Translations under genes and position numbers: made by a program | DNA from: Pseudomonas baltica | GTDB taxonomy: Bacteria > Pseudomonadota > Gammaproteobacteria > Pseudomonadales > Pseudomonadaceae | NCBI RefSeq assembly: GCF_014235765.1 | Contig: NZ_JACMYH010000003.1 | Coordinates: 418,494 to 482,493, forward strand | DNA length: 64,000 nucleotides | Direction: 5' to 3' | Notes under the pieces: model-generated | What the model saw: only the letters and a program-made list of their open reading frames with translations | Database searches by the model: none | What the model was told of the DNA's origin: nothing | Shown here: positions 53,801 through 62,208 of the stretch, piece after piece | Position numbering within the stretch: the first letter of the stretch is position 1 | Layout of the letters: every line of letters begins with the position of its first letter

Positions 53801-53901
53801 GTCAGGCCCTGCAGAAGCAGGCCGGGGTGATCCCGGGCAACCAGTTCATCGATGAACGGCGCGAGGTGATGCGGATCTGGGGTGAGTTGGGGTTGAGCTG
53901 A
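50893..53901 (+). CDS. glnE: Bifunctional glutamine synthetase adenylyltransferase/deadenylase GlnE, with a translated REP insertion
   Basis: GlnE adds and removes AMP on glutamine synthetase under PII control. The 1002-aa protein has two nucleotidyltransferase domains: VLGMGKLGAVELNLSSDIDL near residue 200 (deadenylase) and IVGYGKVGGIELGHGSDLDL near residue 735 (adenylylase), each followed by a helical domain. Residues about 43-57 (THTVGAGSSREEPPP) are encoded by a REP element and are not part of the usual family sequence. That accounts for the protein being about 20 aa longer than P. aeruginosa GlnE as I recall it. The frame is intact. AAGGATAGACC precedes the ATG. Confidence 0.93.
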   Translation: MNLPLLVEIPAVLTPLVSRNRESFQAAVAGAEGLFADLSSTTHTVGAGSSREEPPPVTTPFNWPTERWQQWDRVTTASDFVLQQAIQNPAMLLGLIASGDLDRPFSPGELREQIALAVAQAESEDDLARILRRQRARQQVRIIWRDLNRLADLVQTCRDLSDMADACIDQAYQWLYPRQCQQFGTPMGRRSGEQQHMVVLGMGKLGAVELNLSSDIDLIFGYPEGGETQGVKRPLDNQEFFIRLGQRLIKALDPITVDGFVFRVDMRLRPYGSSGALVLSFNALEQYYQDQGRDWERYAMIKARVVAGDQQAGAQLLDMLRPFVYRRYLDFSAIDALRTMKQLIQQEVRRKGMADNIKLGSGGIREVEFIAQAFQLIHGGRDLSLQQRPLLKVLATLEGQGYLPAAVVDELREGYEFLRYTEHAIQAIADRQTQMLPDDERDRARIAFMMGFADWPAFHARLMHWRGRTAWHFAQVIADPDEDAENSEAMVIGGEWLPLWEETHDADAACRQLQEAGFSDARQALKRLEDLRGSPQLRAMQRLSRERLDAFIPRLLAQAVEHADPDLILERVLPLVEAVARRSAYLVLLTENPDALRRLLTLCAASPWIAEQIARFPLLLDELLNEARLFNPPLAPELAAELRERLTRIPEDDLEQQMEALRHFKLAHNLRVAASEIAGALPLMKVSDYLTWLAEAILAQVLALAWHQTVARHGVPKRADGSDCDPAFVIVGYGKVGGIELGHGSDLDLVFIHDGDPSLETDGAKPIDSAQFFTRLGQRIIHLLTAQTNSGQLYDVDMRLRPSGAAGLLVSSVAAFSRYQQTEAWTWEHQALVRARVLVGCRQTGAEFEQVRGAVLAKPRDLDTLRAEVSEMRAKMRDNLGTRQTAAGRGANAFEAGQRFDVKQDAGGIVDIEFMVQYAALAWSGKHPDLLRYTDNIRILEGLEEAGLLPAADAGLLREAYKAYRSAAHRQALQKQAGVIPGNQFIDERREVMRIWGELGLS
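51022..51057. repeat. Putida-type REP element inside the glnE coding sequence
   Basis: TGTGGGAGCGGGCTCTTCCC followed by GCGAAGAGC closely matches the roughly 35-bp REP consensus known from P. putida (GTAGGAGCGGGC...CCCGCGAAGAG in that orientation). GGGCTCTT (51033-51040) and AAGAGCCC (51047-51054) form a perfect stem with a 6-nt loop. It is read through in frame near the N-terminus of GlnE. Confidence 0.85.
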
Positions 53902-53926
53902 AGGCGGTACCCACCTATTTGCCCCG

Positions 53927-54053
53927 TAGGAGCGGCCAGTGGCCGCGAACAGGGCTCCGCGGTTTTTCAGGCACTGCGCGGCGTCTGGTTCGCGGCCGCT
54001 GACCGCTCCTACGGGTGACCCCGATCCCTGTAGGAGCGGTCCGTGGCCGCGAA
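53927..54053. repeat. Three family A REP elements between glnE and waaF
   Basis: Copies lie at 53927-53949 (TAGGAGCGGCCAGTGGCCGC...), inverted at 53989-54011, and direct again at 54031-54053. The first two can pair into a long stem. They sit in the 212-bp gap before the LPS operon, upstream of waaF, and may terminate glnE transcripts. In P. aeruginosa ilvE occupies this gap as I recall; here no gene does. Confidence 0.8.
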
Positions 54054-54113
54054 AAGGCTGGCACCGAAATCCCTGGCACCACCGCACCACCCGACTGACT
54101 GTTCTGGAAAACT

Positions 54114-55163
54114 ATGAGAATTCTGATCATTGGGCCCAGCTGGGTCGGTGACATGGTAATGGCACAGACCCTGTTCCAGAGCCTCAAGCAACGGCACCCC
54201 GACTGCTTGATCGACGTGCTGGCGCCTGAATGGAGCCGCCCGATCCTGGAGCGCATGCCCGAAGTGCGTGCGGCCTTGAGCTTTCCGCTCGGCCACGGCG
54301 CGCTCGAGCTGGCCACGCGCCGGCGCATCGGTAAAAGCCTCAAGGGTCATTACGATCAGGCCATCCTGCTGCCCAACTCGTTGAAATCGGCGCTGGTGCC
54401 GTTCTTCGCCGGCATCCCCAAGCGCACCGGCTGGCGCGGCGAATTTCGCTACGGCCTGCTCAACGACGTGCGCACCCTGGACAAGCAACGCTACCCGTTG
54501 ATGATCGAGCGCTTCATGGCCCTGGCCTTCGAGCCCGGCGCCCTGTTGCCGCAGCCGTATCCGCGCCCCGAACTGCGCATCGACCCGGCCAGCCGCGACG
54601 CTGCCCTGGCCAAGTTCGGCCTGGCCCTGGATCGCCCGGTGCTCGCCCTGTGCCCCGGCGCCGAGTTCGGCGAAGCCAAGCGCTGGCCGTCCGAGCACTA
54701 TGCCGAAGTGGCCGAAATCAAGATCCGTGAAGGCTGGCAGGTCTGGCTGTTCGGCTCCAAGAAAGACTTCCCGGTGGGCGAGGCGATCCGCGAGCGGCTG
54801 ATTCCCGGCCTGCGCGAGGAAGCCTACAACCTGTCCGGTGAAACCGCGCTGGCCGAGGCCATCGACCTGATGTCGTGCGCCGACGCCGTGGTGTCCAACG
54901 ATTCGGGCCTGATGCACGTGGCCGCCGCGCTCAACCGGCCGCTGGTGGCCGTGTACGGCTCGACCTCGCCAGGTTTCACGCCCCCCCTGGCAGAAAAGGT
55001 CGAGGTGGTGCGCCTGGGCCTGGATTGCAGCCCGTGTTTCGACCGCACCTGCCGCTTCGGCCACTACAATTGCCTGCGCCTGCTGGAACCCCAGCGGGTT
55101 GCCGATGCGTTGCAGCAGGTAGAAGGGCCGGCCACGGTCGAACTGACAGTCAAGGCGGAATGA
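54114..55163 (+). CDS. waaF: LPS heptosyltransferase II WaaF
   Basis: WaaF adds the second L-glycero-D-manno-heptose of the inner core from ADP-heptose at the cytoplasmic face of the inner membrane. The 349-aa GT9 enzyme opens MRILIIGPSWVGDMVMAQ and has the donor-site block NDSGLMHVAAALNRPLVAVY followed by GSTSP. It is the first of seven same-strand genes. The stop overlaps or abuts the next start, so the run is one operon. Confidence 0.93.
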   Translation: MRILIIGPSWVGDMVMAQTLFQSLKQRHPDCLIDVLAPEWSRPILERMPEVRAALSFPLGHGALELATRRRIGKSLKGHYDQAILLPNSLKSALVPFFAGIPKRTGWRGEFRYGLLNDVRTLDKQRYPLMIERFMALAFEPGALLPQPYPRPELRIDPASRDAALAKFGLALDRPVLALCPGAEFGEAKRWPSEHYAEVAEIKIREGWQVWLFGSKKDFPVGEAIRERLIPGLREEAYNLSGETALAEAIDLMSCADAVVSNDSGLMHVAAALNRPLVAVYGSTSPGFTPPLAEKVEVVRLGLDCSPCFDRTCRFGHYNCLRLLEPQRVADALQQVEGPATVELTVKAE

Positions 55164-55164
55164 A

Positions 55165-56229
55165 TTGCGGGTACTGCTGATCAAGACCTCGTCCATGGGC
55201 GACGTCATCCATACCCTCCCGGCGCTGACCGACGCGGCCCGTGCCGTGCCAGGCATCCGTTTCGACTGGGTGGTGGAGGAGGGTTTCGCCGAGATCCCGA
55301 AATGGCATCCGGCCGTGGACACGGTCATTCCAGTGGCCATACGCCGCTGGCGCAAGAACCTTTGGCAGGCCTACAAAAGCGGCGAATTCAAGCTACTGCG
55401 TCAGCGTCTGCGCGCCAACCGCTATGACTTGGTGATCGACGCCCAGGGGCTGCTCAAGAGCGCCTGGCTGACGCGTCTGGTCAAGGCTCCGGTGGCCGGC
55501 CTCGACAAGGGCTCGGCGCGCGAAGGCCTGGCCAGTCGTTTCTATCATCGGCGTTTGGCCGTCGCGCGCGGCCAGCACGCGGTCGAACGCGTGCGCCAGC
55601 TGTTCGCCCTGGCACTGGGCTATGACCTACCCAAAGGCACCGGCGACTACGGCCTCAATCGCCTGCAGTGGCGCGACCTGATTCCCGGCCCGGCGTTCGT
55701 GGTGTTTTTGCACGGCACCACCTGGGACACCAAGCATTGGCCGGAAGCCTACTGGCGCGAGCTGGCCGAACGCTTGGGGCATGCCCACATCCAGGTGCGA
55801 TTGCCATGGGGCAGCGACAGCGAACGCGAACGCGCGCAACGCATTGCCGCAGGCCTCAAGAACTGCGTGGTGTTGCCTCGGTTGAACCTGGCCGGGATGG
55901 CGCAGACCCTGGCCGAAGCGCGCGCCTGCGTGGCGGTCGACACTGGCCTTGGCCACCTGGCCGCCGCCCTCGACGTGCCGACCATCTCCCTGTTCGGCCC
56001 GACCAACGTTGGCCTGACCGGCGCCTACGGTCGTGGCCAGATCCACCTGGCCAGCGATTTCCCCCCCTGCGCGCCGTGCCTGCAGAAAACCTGTACCTAC
56101 CAGCCGACGCCGGAAGACCAGCGTCGGTTCGATCTCAAACGCGAGTGGCCGCTGTGTTTCACCCGGCTCGACCCCGAGCGCGTGGCAAGCCGACTGAGCA
56201 CCGTGTTACTGGCCGAGGATCTTCGCTGA
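55165..56229 (+). CDS. waaC: LPS heptosyltransferase I WaaC
   Basis: WaaC adds the first heptose to Kdo2-lipid A. The 354-aa GT9 protein starts at a TTG (LRVLLIKTSSMGDVIHTLPA as translated, with fMet first); no ATG occurs until after the conserved N-terminal strand. The donor block is VDTGLGHLAAALDVPTISLF with GPTNVGLTGAYG. The start follows the waaF stop by one base, so translation is coupled. Its TGA overlaps the waaG ATG. Confidence 0.93.
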   Translation: MRVLLIKTSSMGDVIHTLPALTDAARAVPGIRFDWVVEEGFAEIPKWHPAVDTVIPVAIRRWRKNLWQAYKSGEFKLLRQRLRANRYDLVIDAQGLLKSAWLTRLVKAPVAGLDKGSAREGLASRFYHRRLAVARGQHAVERVRQLFALALGYDLPKGTGDYGLNRLQWRDLIPGPAFVVFLHGTTWDTKHWPEAYWRELAERLGHAHIQVRLPWGSDSERERAQRIAAGLKNCVVLPRLNLAGMAQTLAEARACVAVDTGLGHLAAALDVPTISLFGPTNVGLTGAYGRGQIHLASDFPPCAPCLQKTCTYQPTPEDQRRFDLKREWPLCFTRLDPERVASRLSTVLLAEDLR

Positions 56230-57350
56230 TGCAACTGGCATTCGTGCTCTACAAGTATTTTCCCTTTGGTGGCCTGCAGCGCGATTTCATGCGCATTGCC
56301 CTGGAGTGCCAGCGCCGTGGCCACGGCATCCGCGTCTACACGCTGATCTGGGAAGGCGAGGTGCCCGAAGGTTTCGAGGTGCACGTCGCGCCGGTCAAGG
56401 CGTTCTTCAACCATCGGCGCAACGAGAAACTGCTGAGCTGGATGCAGGCCGACCTGGCCAAACGCCCGGTCGATCGCCTGATCGGCTTCAACAAGATGCC
56501 CGGCCTGGACGTCTACTACGCGGCCGACGGCTGCTACGAAGACAAGGCACAGAACCTGCGTCATTCGCTGTACCGCTACTGGGGGCGCTACAAGCATTTC
56601 GCCGACTACGAGCGGGCCGTGTTCGGGCGCGACGCGAAAACCGAAATCCTGATGATTTCCGAGGTCCAGCAACCGCTGTTCATCAAGCATTACGACACTC
56701 CGCTGGCACGCTTTCACCTGCTGCCGCCGGGCATCGCCCACGACCGTCGCGCGCCGCCGGACGCGGCGCTGATCCGCGCCGAATTCCGTGGCGAATTCAT
56801 GCTCGAGGACGACGAGCTGCTGTTGGTGCAGATCGGCTCCGGCTTCAAGACCAAGGGCGTGGACCGCAGCCTCAAGGCCATGGCGGCCTTGCCCGCGGCG
56901 CTGCGCAAGCGCGTGCGGCTGATGGTCATCGGCCAGGACGACCCCAAGCTGTTCCAGATGCAGGGCGCAGCGCTCGGCCTGGGCGACCGCGTGCAGTTCC
57001 TCAAGGGCCGCAGTGACATTCCGCGCTTCCTGCTCGGCGCCGATGTACTGATTCACCCCGCCTACAACGAGAACACCGGCACCGTGCTGCTCGAAGCGGT
57101 GGTGGCTGGCTTGCCGGTGCTGGTTTCGGCAGTGTGCGGCTATGCCCATTACATCGCCCAGGCCGACGCCGGGCTGGTGCTCAGCGAGCCCTTCGAGCAG
57201 GAAGAGCTCAACCGCTACCTGCAGCGCATGCTCGAGGACGACAGCGCCCGCGCGGCCTGGTCGGCCAATGGCCTGGCCTTCGCCGACAGCGCCGACATCT
57301 ACAGCATGCCCGAGCATGCCGCCGACGTTATCCTGGAGGCGCGACCATGA
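56229..57350 (+). CDS. waaG: LPS core glycosyltransferase WaaG
   Basis: WaaG is a GT4 enzyme that adds the first outer-core hexose to heptose II (glucose in E. coli; the Pseudomonas sugar differs). The 373-aa protein starts MQLAFVLYKYFPFGGLQRDF, the usual WaaG N-terminus. Family motifs include GFNKMPGLDVYYAADGCY and the GT4 donor site HPAYNENTGTVLLEAVVAG. It overlaps waaC (TGATG) and waaP (ATGA). Confidence 0.93.
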   Translation: MQLAFVLYKYFPFGGLQRDFMRIALECQRRGHGIRVYTLIWEGEVPEGFEVHVAPVKAFFNHRRNEKLLSWMQADLAKRPVDRLIGFNKMPGLDVYYAADGCYEDKAQNLRHSLYRYWGRYKHFADYERAVFGRDAKTEILMISEVQQPLFIKHYDTPLARFHLLPPGIAHDRRAPPDAALIRAEFRGEFMLEDDELLLVQIGSGFKTKGVDRSLKAMAALPAALRKRVRLMVIGQDDPKLFQMQGAALGLGDRVQFLKGRSDIPRFLLGADVLIHPAYNENTGTVLLEAVVAGLPVLVSAVCGYAHYIAQADAGLVLSEPFEQEELNRYLQRMLEDDSARAAWSANGLAFADSADIYSMPEHAADVILEARP

Positions 57351-58153
57351 AGCTGGTGCTCGACGAGCCGTTCAAGACGCTGTGGGCCGGGCGCGATCCG
57401 TTCGTGGCCGTCGAAGCGCTGCAAGGTGAAGTGTTCCGCGAGCTCGAGGCGCGCCGTACGCTGCGCACCGAAGTCGATGGCAAGGGCTATTTCGTCAAGA
57501 TCCACCGCGGCATCGGCTGGGCGGAGATCGCCAAGAACCTGCTCACCGCCAAGCTGCCGGTGCTTGGCGCCGGCCAGGAGTGGAAGGCCATCCAGCGCCT
57601 GCGCGAGGCCGGCGTGCCGAGCATGACGGCAGTGGCCTACGGCGAGCGCGGCAGCAACCCGGCCGATCAGCATTCGTTCATCATCACCGAAGAGCTGGCG
57701 CCTACCATCGACCTGGAAGTGCTGAGCCTGAACTGGGCCAAGCAGCCGCCGCAACCGGCGCTCAAGCGCGCACTGATCGCCGAAGTGGCGCGCATGGTCG
57801 GCATGATGCACCGCGCCGGCGTGAACCACCGCGACTGCTACATCTGCCACTTTCTGCTGCACACCGACAAGCCGGTCAAGGCCGACGATTTCAAGCTCTC
57901 GGTGATCGATCTGCACCGTGCCCAGGTCCGTCCGCGCATCACTCGCCGCTGGCGCGACAAGGACCTCGCCGCGCTGTATTTTTCGGCGCTGGACATTGGC
58001 CTGACGCGCCGCGACAAGCTGCGCTTCCTGCGTGACTATTTTCAATGGCCCCTGCGCCGCGTGCTCAAGGAAGAAGCCGTACTACTCGGCTGGCTCGACG
58101 GCAAGGCGAACAAATTGTACGACCGCAAATTGCGCTACGGGGATGCTCTCTGA
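57347..58153 (+). CDS. waaP: LPS inner-core heptose kinase WaaP
   Basis: WaaP phosphorylates heptose I, a modification essential in P. aeruginosa for LPS export. The 268-aa kinase-like protein has the Lys motif GKGYFVKIHRGIGW, the catalytic loop NHRDCYICHFLL, and the metal Asp in SVIDLHRAQVRPRI. The ATG overlaps the waaG stop by four bases. The length is exactly typical. Confidence 0.93.
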   Translation: MKLVLDEPFKTLWAGRDPFVAVEALQGEVFRELEARRTLRTEVDGKGYFVKIHRGIGWAEIAKNLLTAKLPVLGAGQEWKAIQRLREAGVPSMTAVAYGERGSNPADQHSFIITEELAPTIDLEVLSLNWAKQPPQPALKRALIAEVARMVGMMHRAGVNHRDCYICHFLLHTDKPVKADDFKLSVIDLHRAQVRPRITRRWRDKDLAALYFSALDIGLTRRDKLRFLRDYFQWPLRRVLKEEAVLLGWLDGKANKLYDRKLRYGDAL

Positions 58154-58887
58154 TGGCGGGTTGGAACCTGGAAGCGGGCTACGAGCACCTGCAGGCCGAC
58201 TTCGGCAGCCTGGACAGCGTGTTCGCCCTCACCGGCGAGCGCCTGACCCGCGACCCGTTGTCCGAGGTGATTCGCGTGCAGCGCAGTGGGGTCAACTATT
58301 ACGTCAAACGCTACGTGGGTGCCGGCAAGGGCCTGCGCGCACACCTGGGCAAGCCAAGGGTGAGGGCCGAATGGCAGAACCTCAAGCGCTTCGCCAAGTG
58401 GGGCATTCCCACTGCCGAAGTGGTGGCCTGGGGCCTGGAACGCAACGGTGCCAGCTATGACCGCGGAGCGCTGATCACCCGCGAACTGCCCAACACCCAA
58501 GACCTGCACCAACTGGCGCTGAGCGACGATCCGCGGTTGCGCAACCGGGCCTGGGTCGACCACATCAGCCGGCAGCTGGCACAGCACACGCGCACGCTGC
58601 ACGACAACCACTTCACCCACAACGATCTGAAGTGGCGCAACCTGCTGGTGGACGACAAGGACGTGCTGTACTTCATCGACTGTCCCAATGGTGCGTTCTG
58701 GCGCAGCTTCATGCTGCGCTATCGCATCATCAAGGACCTCGCCTGCCTGGACAAGCTGGGCAAGAGCGAACTGTCCAACACCCAGCGCCTGCGCTTCTAC
58801 CTGCAGTACCGCCGCCGCGAAAAGCTCAATGCCTCGGACAAGCTGCGTGTGCGCAAGATCGTAAAATTCTTCGAGGGCCGCGAATGA
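58153..58887 (+). CDS. LPS core kinase-like protein (WapP-type)
   Basis: The 244-aa protein is a WaaP-related kinase. It has the Lys in NYYVKRYVGAG, a catalytic loop FTHNDLKWRNLLVDD and the DFG-equivalent YFIDCPNG. By position it corresponds to the second of the inner-core kinases following waaP in P. aeruginosa (wapP region). The target heptose site is unproven. It overlaps both neighbours (TGATG at the start, ATGA at the end). Confidence 0.85.
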   Translation: MAGWNLEAGYEHLQADFGSLDSVFALTGERLTRDPLSEVIRVQRSGVNYYVKRYVGAGKGLRAHLGKPRVRAEWQNLKRFAKWGIPTAEVVAWGLERNGASYDRGALITRELPNTQDLHQLALSDDPRLRNRAWVDHISRQLAQHTRTLHDNHFTHNDLKWRNLLVDDKDVLYFIDCPNGAFWRSFMLRYRIIKDLACLDKLGKSELSNTQRLRFYLQYRRREKLNASDKLRVRKIVKFFEGRE

Positions 58888-59636
58888 GCGACTTCATCGC
58901 CAGCGAGGAGCGCGCCTTGCTGGAGCGCCACGGGCTGGCCACATTCGATGCACTGTGGAACCTGCAACTGGACGCCGTGGACGAACCCAACACCGGCCGT
59001 GGCGGCTGGAGCAGCGTGTATCGGCTGGACCTGGAAGGCCGTGGTTTCTACCTCAAGCGGCAGAGCAACTATTTGACCCGTACCCTGGCCCGGCCCTTCG
59101 GCGAGCCAACCTTCGCCCGCGAGTTTCGCAACATCAGCCGCTATCGCAAGCAGGGCATCCCGGCGTTGCAGGCGGTGTTCTACGGTCAGCGCCAGGTTCA
59201 GGGTGAAACCCGTGCCATGCTCATGACCCGCGCCCTGGACGGCTGGTCCGACCTCGAAGCGGTGCTGCAGCAGTGGCCCACCCTGGCCCCCGAAGAGCGT
59301 CGCGCGGTGCTGGTGGCGTGCGGCGAGCTGGGGCGTATCCTGCATTCGGCGGGGCAGGTGCATGGCTGCTTCTACCCCAAGCATATTTTTCTGCGCGCCA
59401 CGGCCAGCGGCTACCAGGCGCAATTGATCGACCTGGAAAAGACTCGCCCGCTGCTGTTCGGCCAGCGCGACCGCGCCAAGGACCTCGAACCTTTGCTGCG
59501 CCGGGCACCGCGCTGGCAGGCCGCTGACATTCGCGTTTTGCTCGCCGCGTACTTGGCCCAGCCCGAAACCAGCCCTCTGGTCGATGCCTGGCTTCAACGT
59601 TTGAGCCGCCGTCGCAACCACAAGGAAGGCCGCTGA
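58884..59636 (+). CDS. LPS core kinase-like protein (InaA/WapQ-type)
   Basis: The 250-aa InaA-type kinase homologue has the phosphate-binding region GRGGWSSVYRLDLEGRGFYL then KRQSNYLTR, a loop VHGCFYPKHIFLRA, and IDLEKTRP as the metal motif. The usual catalytic HxD is replaced by HGCFYPKH, so activity may be altered, as is common in this subfamily. It lies in the overlapping LPS run between the WapP-type gene and the double-kinase gene. Confidence 0.82.
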   Translation: MSDFIASEERALLERHGLATFDALWNLQLDAVDEPNTGRGGWSSVYRLDLEGRGFYLKRQSNYLTRTLARPFGEPTFAREFRNISRYRKQGIPALQAVFYGQRQVQGETRAMLMTRALDGWSDLEAVLQQWPTLAPEERRAVLVACGELGRILHSAGQVHGCFYPKHIFLRATASGYQAQLIDLEKTRPLLFGQRDRAKDLEPLLRRAPRWQAADIRVLLAAYLAQPETSPLVDAWLQRLSRRRNHKEGR

Positions 59637-61075
59637 TGCGCCTGTCTGAACTGACCCAAGCCGGCCGCACTCCCGCGTTGCCCCTGAGCATCACCCTGGC
59701 TGACGCCGCCGGCCCCGCCGAGCTGCAACTGCTGACCCTGTTGCGCGTGCTGCCCGGCCAGCGTTACGTCGGTGCCGGTATCTGGCGCGGCCGCACGGTG
59801 CTCGCCAAACTGCTGGTCGGCAGCAAGGCTGCCCGGCATTTCCAGCGCGAACTGGAAGGCGTGCGCCTGCTGGCCGAACAACACCTCACCACCCCACAAC
59901 TGCTCGCCGACGGCCTGCAGGAAGGCGAGGGCGGCTGGCTGCTGTTCGAGTACCTGGAAAACGCCCAGAGCCTGGCCGACGACTGGACCCGTGTGGAAAC
60001 CCTGCCGCCCCTGGCCGACGAACAAACCGTGGTGCTCAGCGAAGCCCTCGGTGTCATCGGCCAGATGCACGGCAAGGGCCTGTGGCAGCAAGACCTGCAC
60101 CTGGACAACCTGCTGCGCCACAACGGCCAGGTGTTCCTCATCGACGGCGCCGGCATCCAGGCCGAAGAGGCCGGCAAGCCCCTGTCGCGGCAAAAGGTCC
60201 TGGAAAACCTTGGCGTTTTCTTCGCCCAATTGCCCAAGCACCTCGAGCCCTTCACCGAAGAGCTGCTGGTGTATTACCTGCTGGCCAATGGCGAGCACGG
60301 CCTGCCCATGGAAGCCCTGCAAAAGCAGATCGACAAGGTCCGCGCCTGGCGCCTGAAGGACTATCTGAGCAAAGTGGGCCGCGAATGCAGCCTGTTCAGT
60401 GTGCAGGACAGCGCGTCTGGCCTGCGCGCCGTACGCCGAGAAGAAGAAGCGGCCATCCTGCCCGTGCTGGAGCAGGCCGATGCCCTGCTCGAACAAGGCC
60501 ATGTCTACAAGACCGGTGGCGCCGCCACGGTCGGCCGCGTGCACAGCCAAGGCCGCGACCTGCTGATCAAACGCTACAACATCAAGAACCTGCTGCACTG
60601 GGGCAAGCGCTTCTGGCGCCCGAGCCGCGCCTGGCATTCGTGGGTCGAGGGCAATCGCCTGCTGTTCCTCGGCATCGCTACCCCCAAGCCGCTCGGTGTG
60701 CTGGAAAAGCGCGTGCTGTGGCTGCGTCGCGAAGCCTACCTGATGACCGAACACCTGGGCGGCCCGGACCTGATCGAAGCCTTCGCCGCCCATGTCGACA
60801 CGGGTGACGTTCCCGAGGATCAGCTTCAGGCCCTGGACCAGTTGTTCGTCGACCTGATCCGCGAACGCATCAGTCACGGCGACCTCAAGGGCCACAACCT
60901 GTTCTGGCACGACGGCCGCTGGGCGCTGATCGACCTCGACGCCATGCAGCAACACGGCAGCGACAGCAGCTTCGCCCCTGCCCACCAGCGCGACCGTGAA
61001 CGGTTGCTGCGCAACTGGCCGGACGGCAGTGCCCTGCGTGTGCTGCTGGATCAGCGTTTGCCCCGAGAAATGTAG
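59636..61075 (+). CDS. Tandem (two-domain) LPS kinase-like protein
   Basis: The 479-aa protein contains two kinase-like domains in one chain. The first has QQDLHLDNLLRHNGQVFLID (about residue 150). The second has SHGDLKGHNLFWHDGRWALI followed by DLDAM (about residue 420). The second is the better preserved. It corresponds to the large gene that closes this kinase series in other pseudomonads. The TGATG overlap couples it to the preceding gene. Its substrate is unknown, presumably another core phosphate position. Confidence 0.8.
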   Translation: MRLSELTQAGRTPALPLSITLADAAGPAELQLLTLLRVLPGQRYVGAGIWRGRTVLAKLLVGSKAARHFQRELEGVRLLAEQHLTTPQLLADGLQEGEGGWLLFEYLENAQSLADDWTRVETLPPLADEQTVVLSEALGVIGQMHGKGLWQQDLHLDNLLRHNGQVFLIDGAGIQAEEAGKPLSRQKVLENLGVFFAQLPKHLEPFTEELLVYYLLANGEHGLPMEALQKQIDKVRAWRLKDYLSKVGRECSLFSVQDSASGLRAVRREEEAAILPVLEQADALLEQGHVYKTGGAATVGRVHSQGRDLLIKRYNIKNLLHWGKRFWRPSRAWHSWVEGNRLLFLGIATPKPLGVLEKRVLWLRREAYLMTEHLGGPDLIEAFAAHVDTGDVPEDQLQALDQLFVDLIRERISHGDLKGHNLFWHDGRWALIDLDAMQQHGSDSSFAPAHQRDRERLLRNWPDGSALRVLLDQRLPREM

Positions 61076-61218
61076 CCGCAACGTACGTCGCGCACGGAAT
61101 TCAGGACTTTTCCTGCATCTGCGTCGGATGGGTCCTACAGACGTACTTCCACAACTCCCGGAAACTCCTGTCGCTTGGCGGCCCTGCGTGGGCCAGCGGC
61201 AGAGCAGGGGGGTTGGAC

Positions 61219-62208
61219 ATGAAACTGGTCTACTTCATCCGCTTGGGCGACAAGACATCGTGTGGCGGCACGGTCCTTGGTGGCGAGCGGGGCGTCACCC
61301 TGCTCGGCGTTCCGCGTTCGCGCGAAGGCGATCGCGTGTCCTGCGGAAAAAGCACCGGCGAGTTTCACATCGTCGGCGGCGTCGAGCAGCTCAAGAGCAA
61401 CGGTCGACGCGTTGCCGGCAGCCTCGACAGCACCAGCAGCTGTGCCTGCAACGCCCTGCTGATCCCGTCGTCGTTCAGTACCCAGTACGAGTCATCGAAA
61501 AAGGTCAAAGCGCGACATACGATAATGCCGCGGCCTAACGCCGTGCAGAATTGTGGCCATCCAGACCAGCTGCTGTCGATCACCACCTACATGGCCGGCG
61601 AGATCAATCGCAACGTCCGCCACGCCGTCGTGAGCAAGATCAAACAATTCAACCGCTACGATGCAACCAACGCCATGCGCACCTACCAAGCGCTGCCGTG
61701 GCACGCACGTTGGTGGGTGCGCAACCCACAGCAGGTGGCCAGGGCCTGCAAGGACGAAGCGGTGGCCCTATGGATCGAGCAGATGGACGAAAACCGCGAG
61801 TGGAACTACCGCGCCAAAGTCGCGCAACTGCAGAGCTCCACCTGGCACAAGCAAGGGCAACATCTGTATCACGTCGGTCTCTGGGGCGGTATTCACTACG
61901 GATACCTGGGCATGGCTGCAGGCTTTCGCCTAGGCGTACTGATCGACGGCATCGACGCGCAGACGCCTTTGCAACAGCGCACCTTGCGCCACTGGCACAC
62001 GCCCGCCGAACGGCTGGCAATCAACATCGGCGTGGCGTTGTACCAGCGTCACCCCGAAGGCTTGCTCACGGCCAAGGCCATGATCAATGCAGTGCTCGCT
62101 GCCGAGCAGGAGAACTGGGGCACGGGAAGACGCGAGCATCGCTGCGCTCCTCGCGTCAGGCAGCCCGCCGCGTCGGTTCACGCCTTGCTCTCAGTGCCAA
62201 CCCTTTAG
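61219..62208 (+). CDS. PAAR-domain T6SS effector candidate with toxin-44-like C-terminal domain
   Basis: Residues 1-90 form a PAAR spike tip (GDKTSCGGTVLGGERGVTLL, then HIVGGVEQLKSNGRRVAGSL and CNALLIPSS), the type that caps VgrG on a type VI secretion needle. The middle and C-terminal part (about 110-300) contains LYHVGLWGGIHYGYLGMAAG followed by a conserved-looking TPAERLAINIGVALYQR. This resembles the polymorphic toxin type 44 fold, a moderate-confidence call. The last 28 or so residues are Arg/Pro-rich and look like read-through. The 329-aa start (ATG after AGGGGGG) was chosen over a TTG two codons earlier. No vgrG and no immunity gene follow. Confidence 0.7.
   Translation: MKLVYFIRLGDKTSCGGTVLGGERGVTLLGVPRSREGDRVSCGKSTGEFHIVGGVEQLKSNGRRVAGSLDSTSSCACNALLIPSSFSTQYESSKKVKARHTIMPRPNAVQNCGHPDQLLSITTYMAGEINRNVRHAVVSKIKQFNRYDATNAMRTYQALPWHARWWVRNPQQVARACKDEAVALWIEQMDENREWNYRAKVAQLQSSTWHKQGQHLYHVGLWGGIHYGYLGMAAGFRLGVLIDGIDAQTPLQQRTLRHWHTPAERLAINIGVALYQRHPEGLLTAKAMINAVLAAEQENWGTGRREHRCAPRVRQPAASVHALLSVPTL

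Noticed and set aside
50944..54090. 1048-codon open frame on the minus strand
   Set aside because: Antisense to glnE; no family signature or ribosome site.
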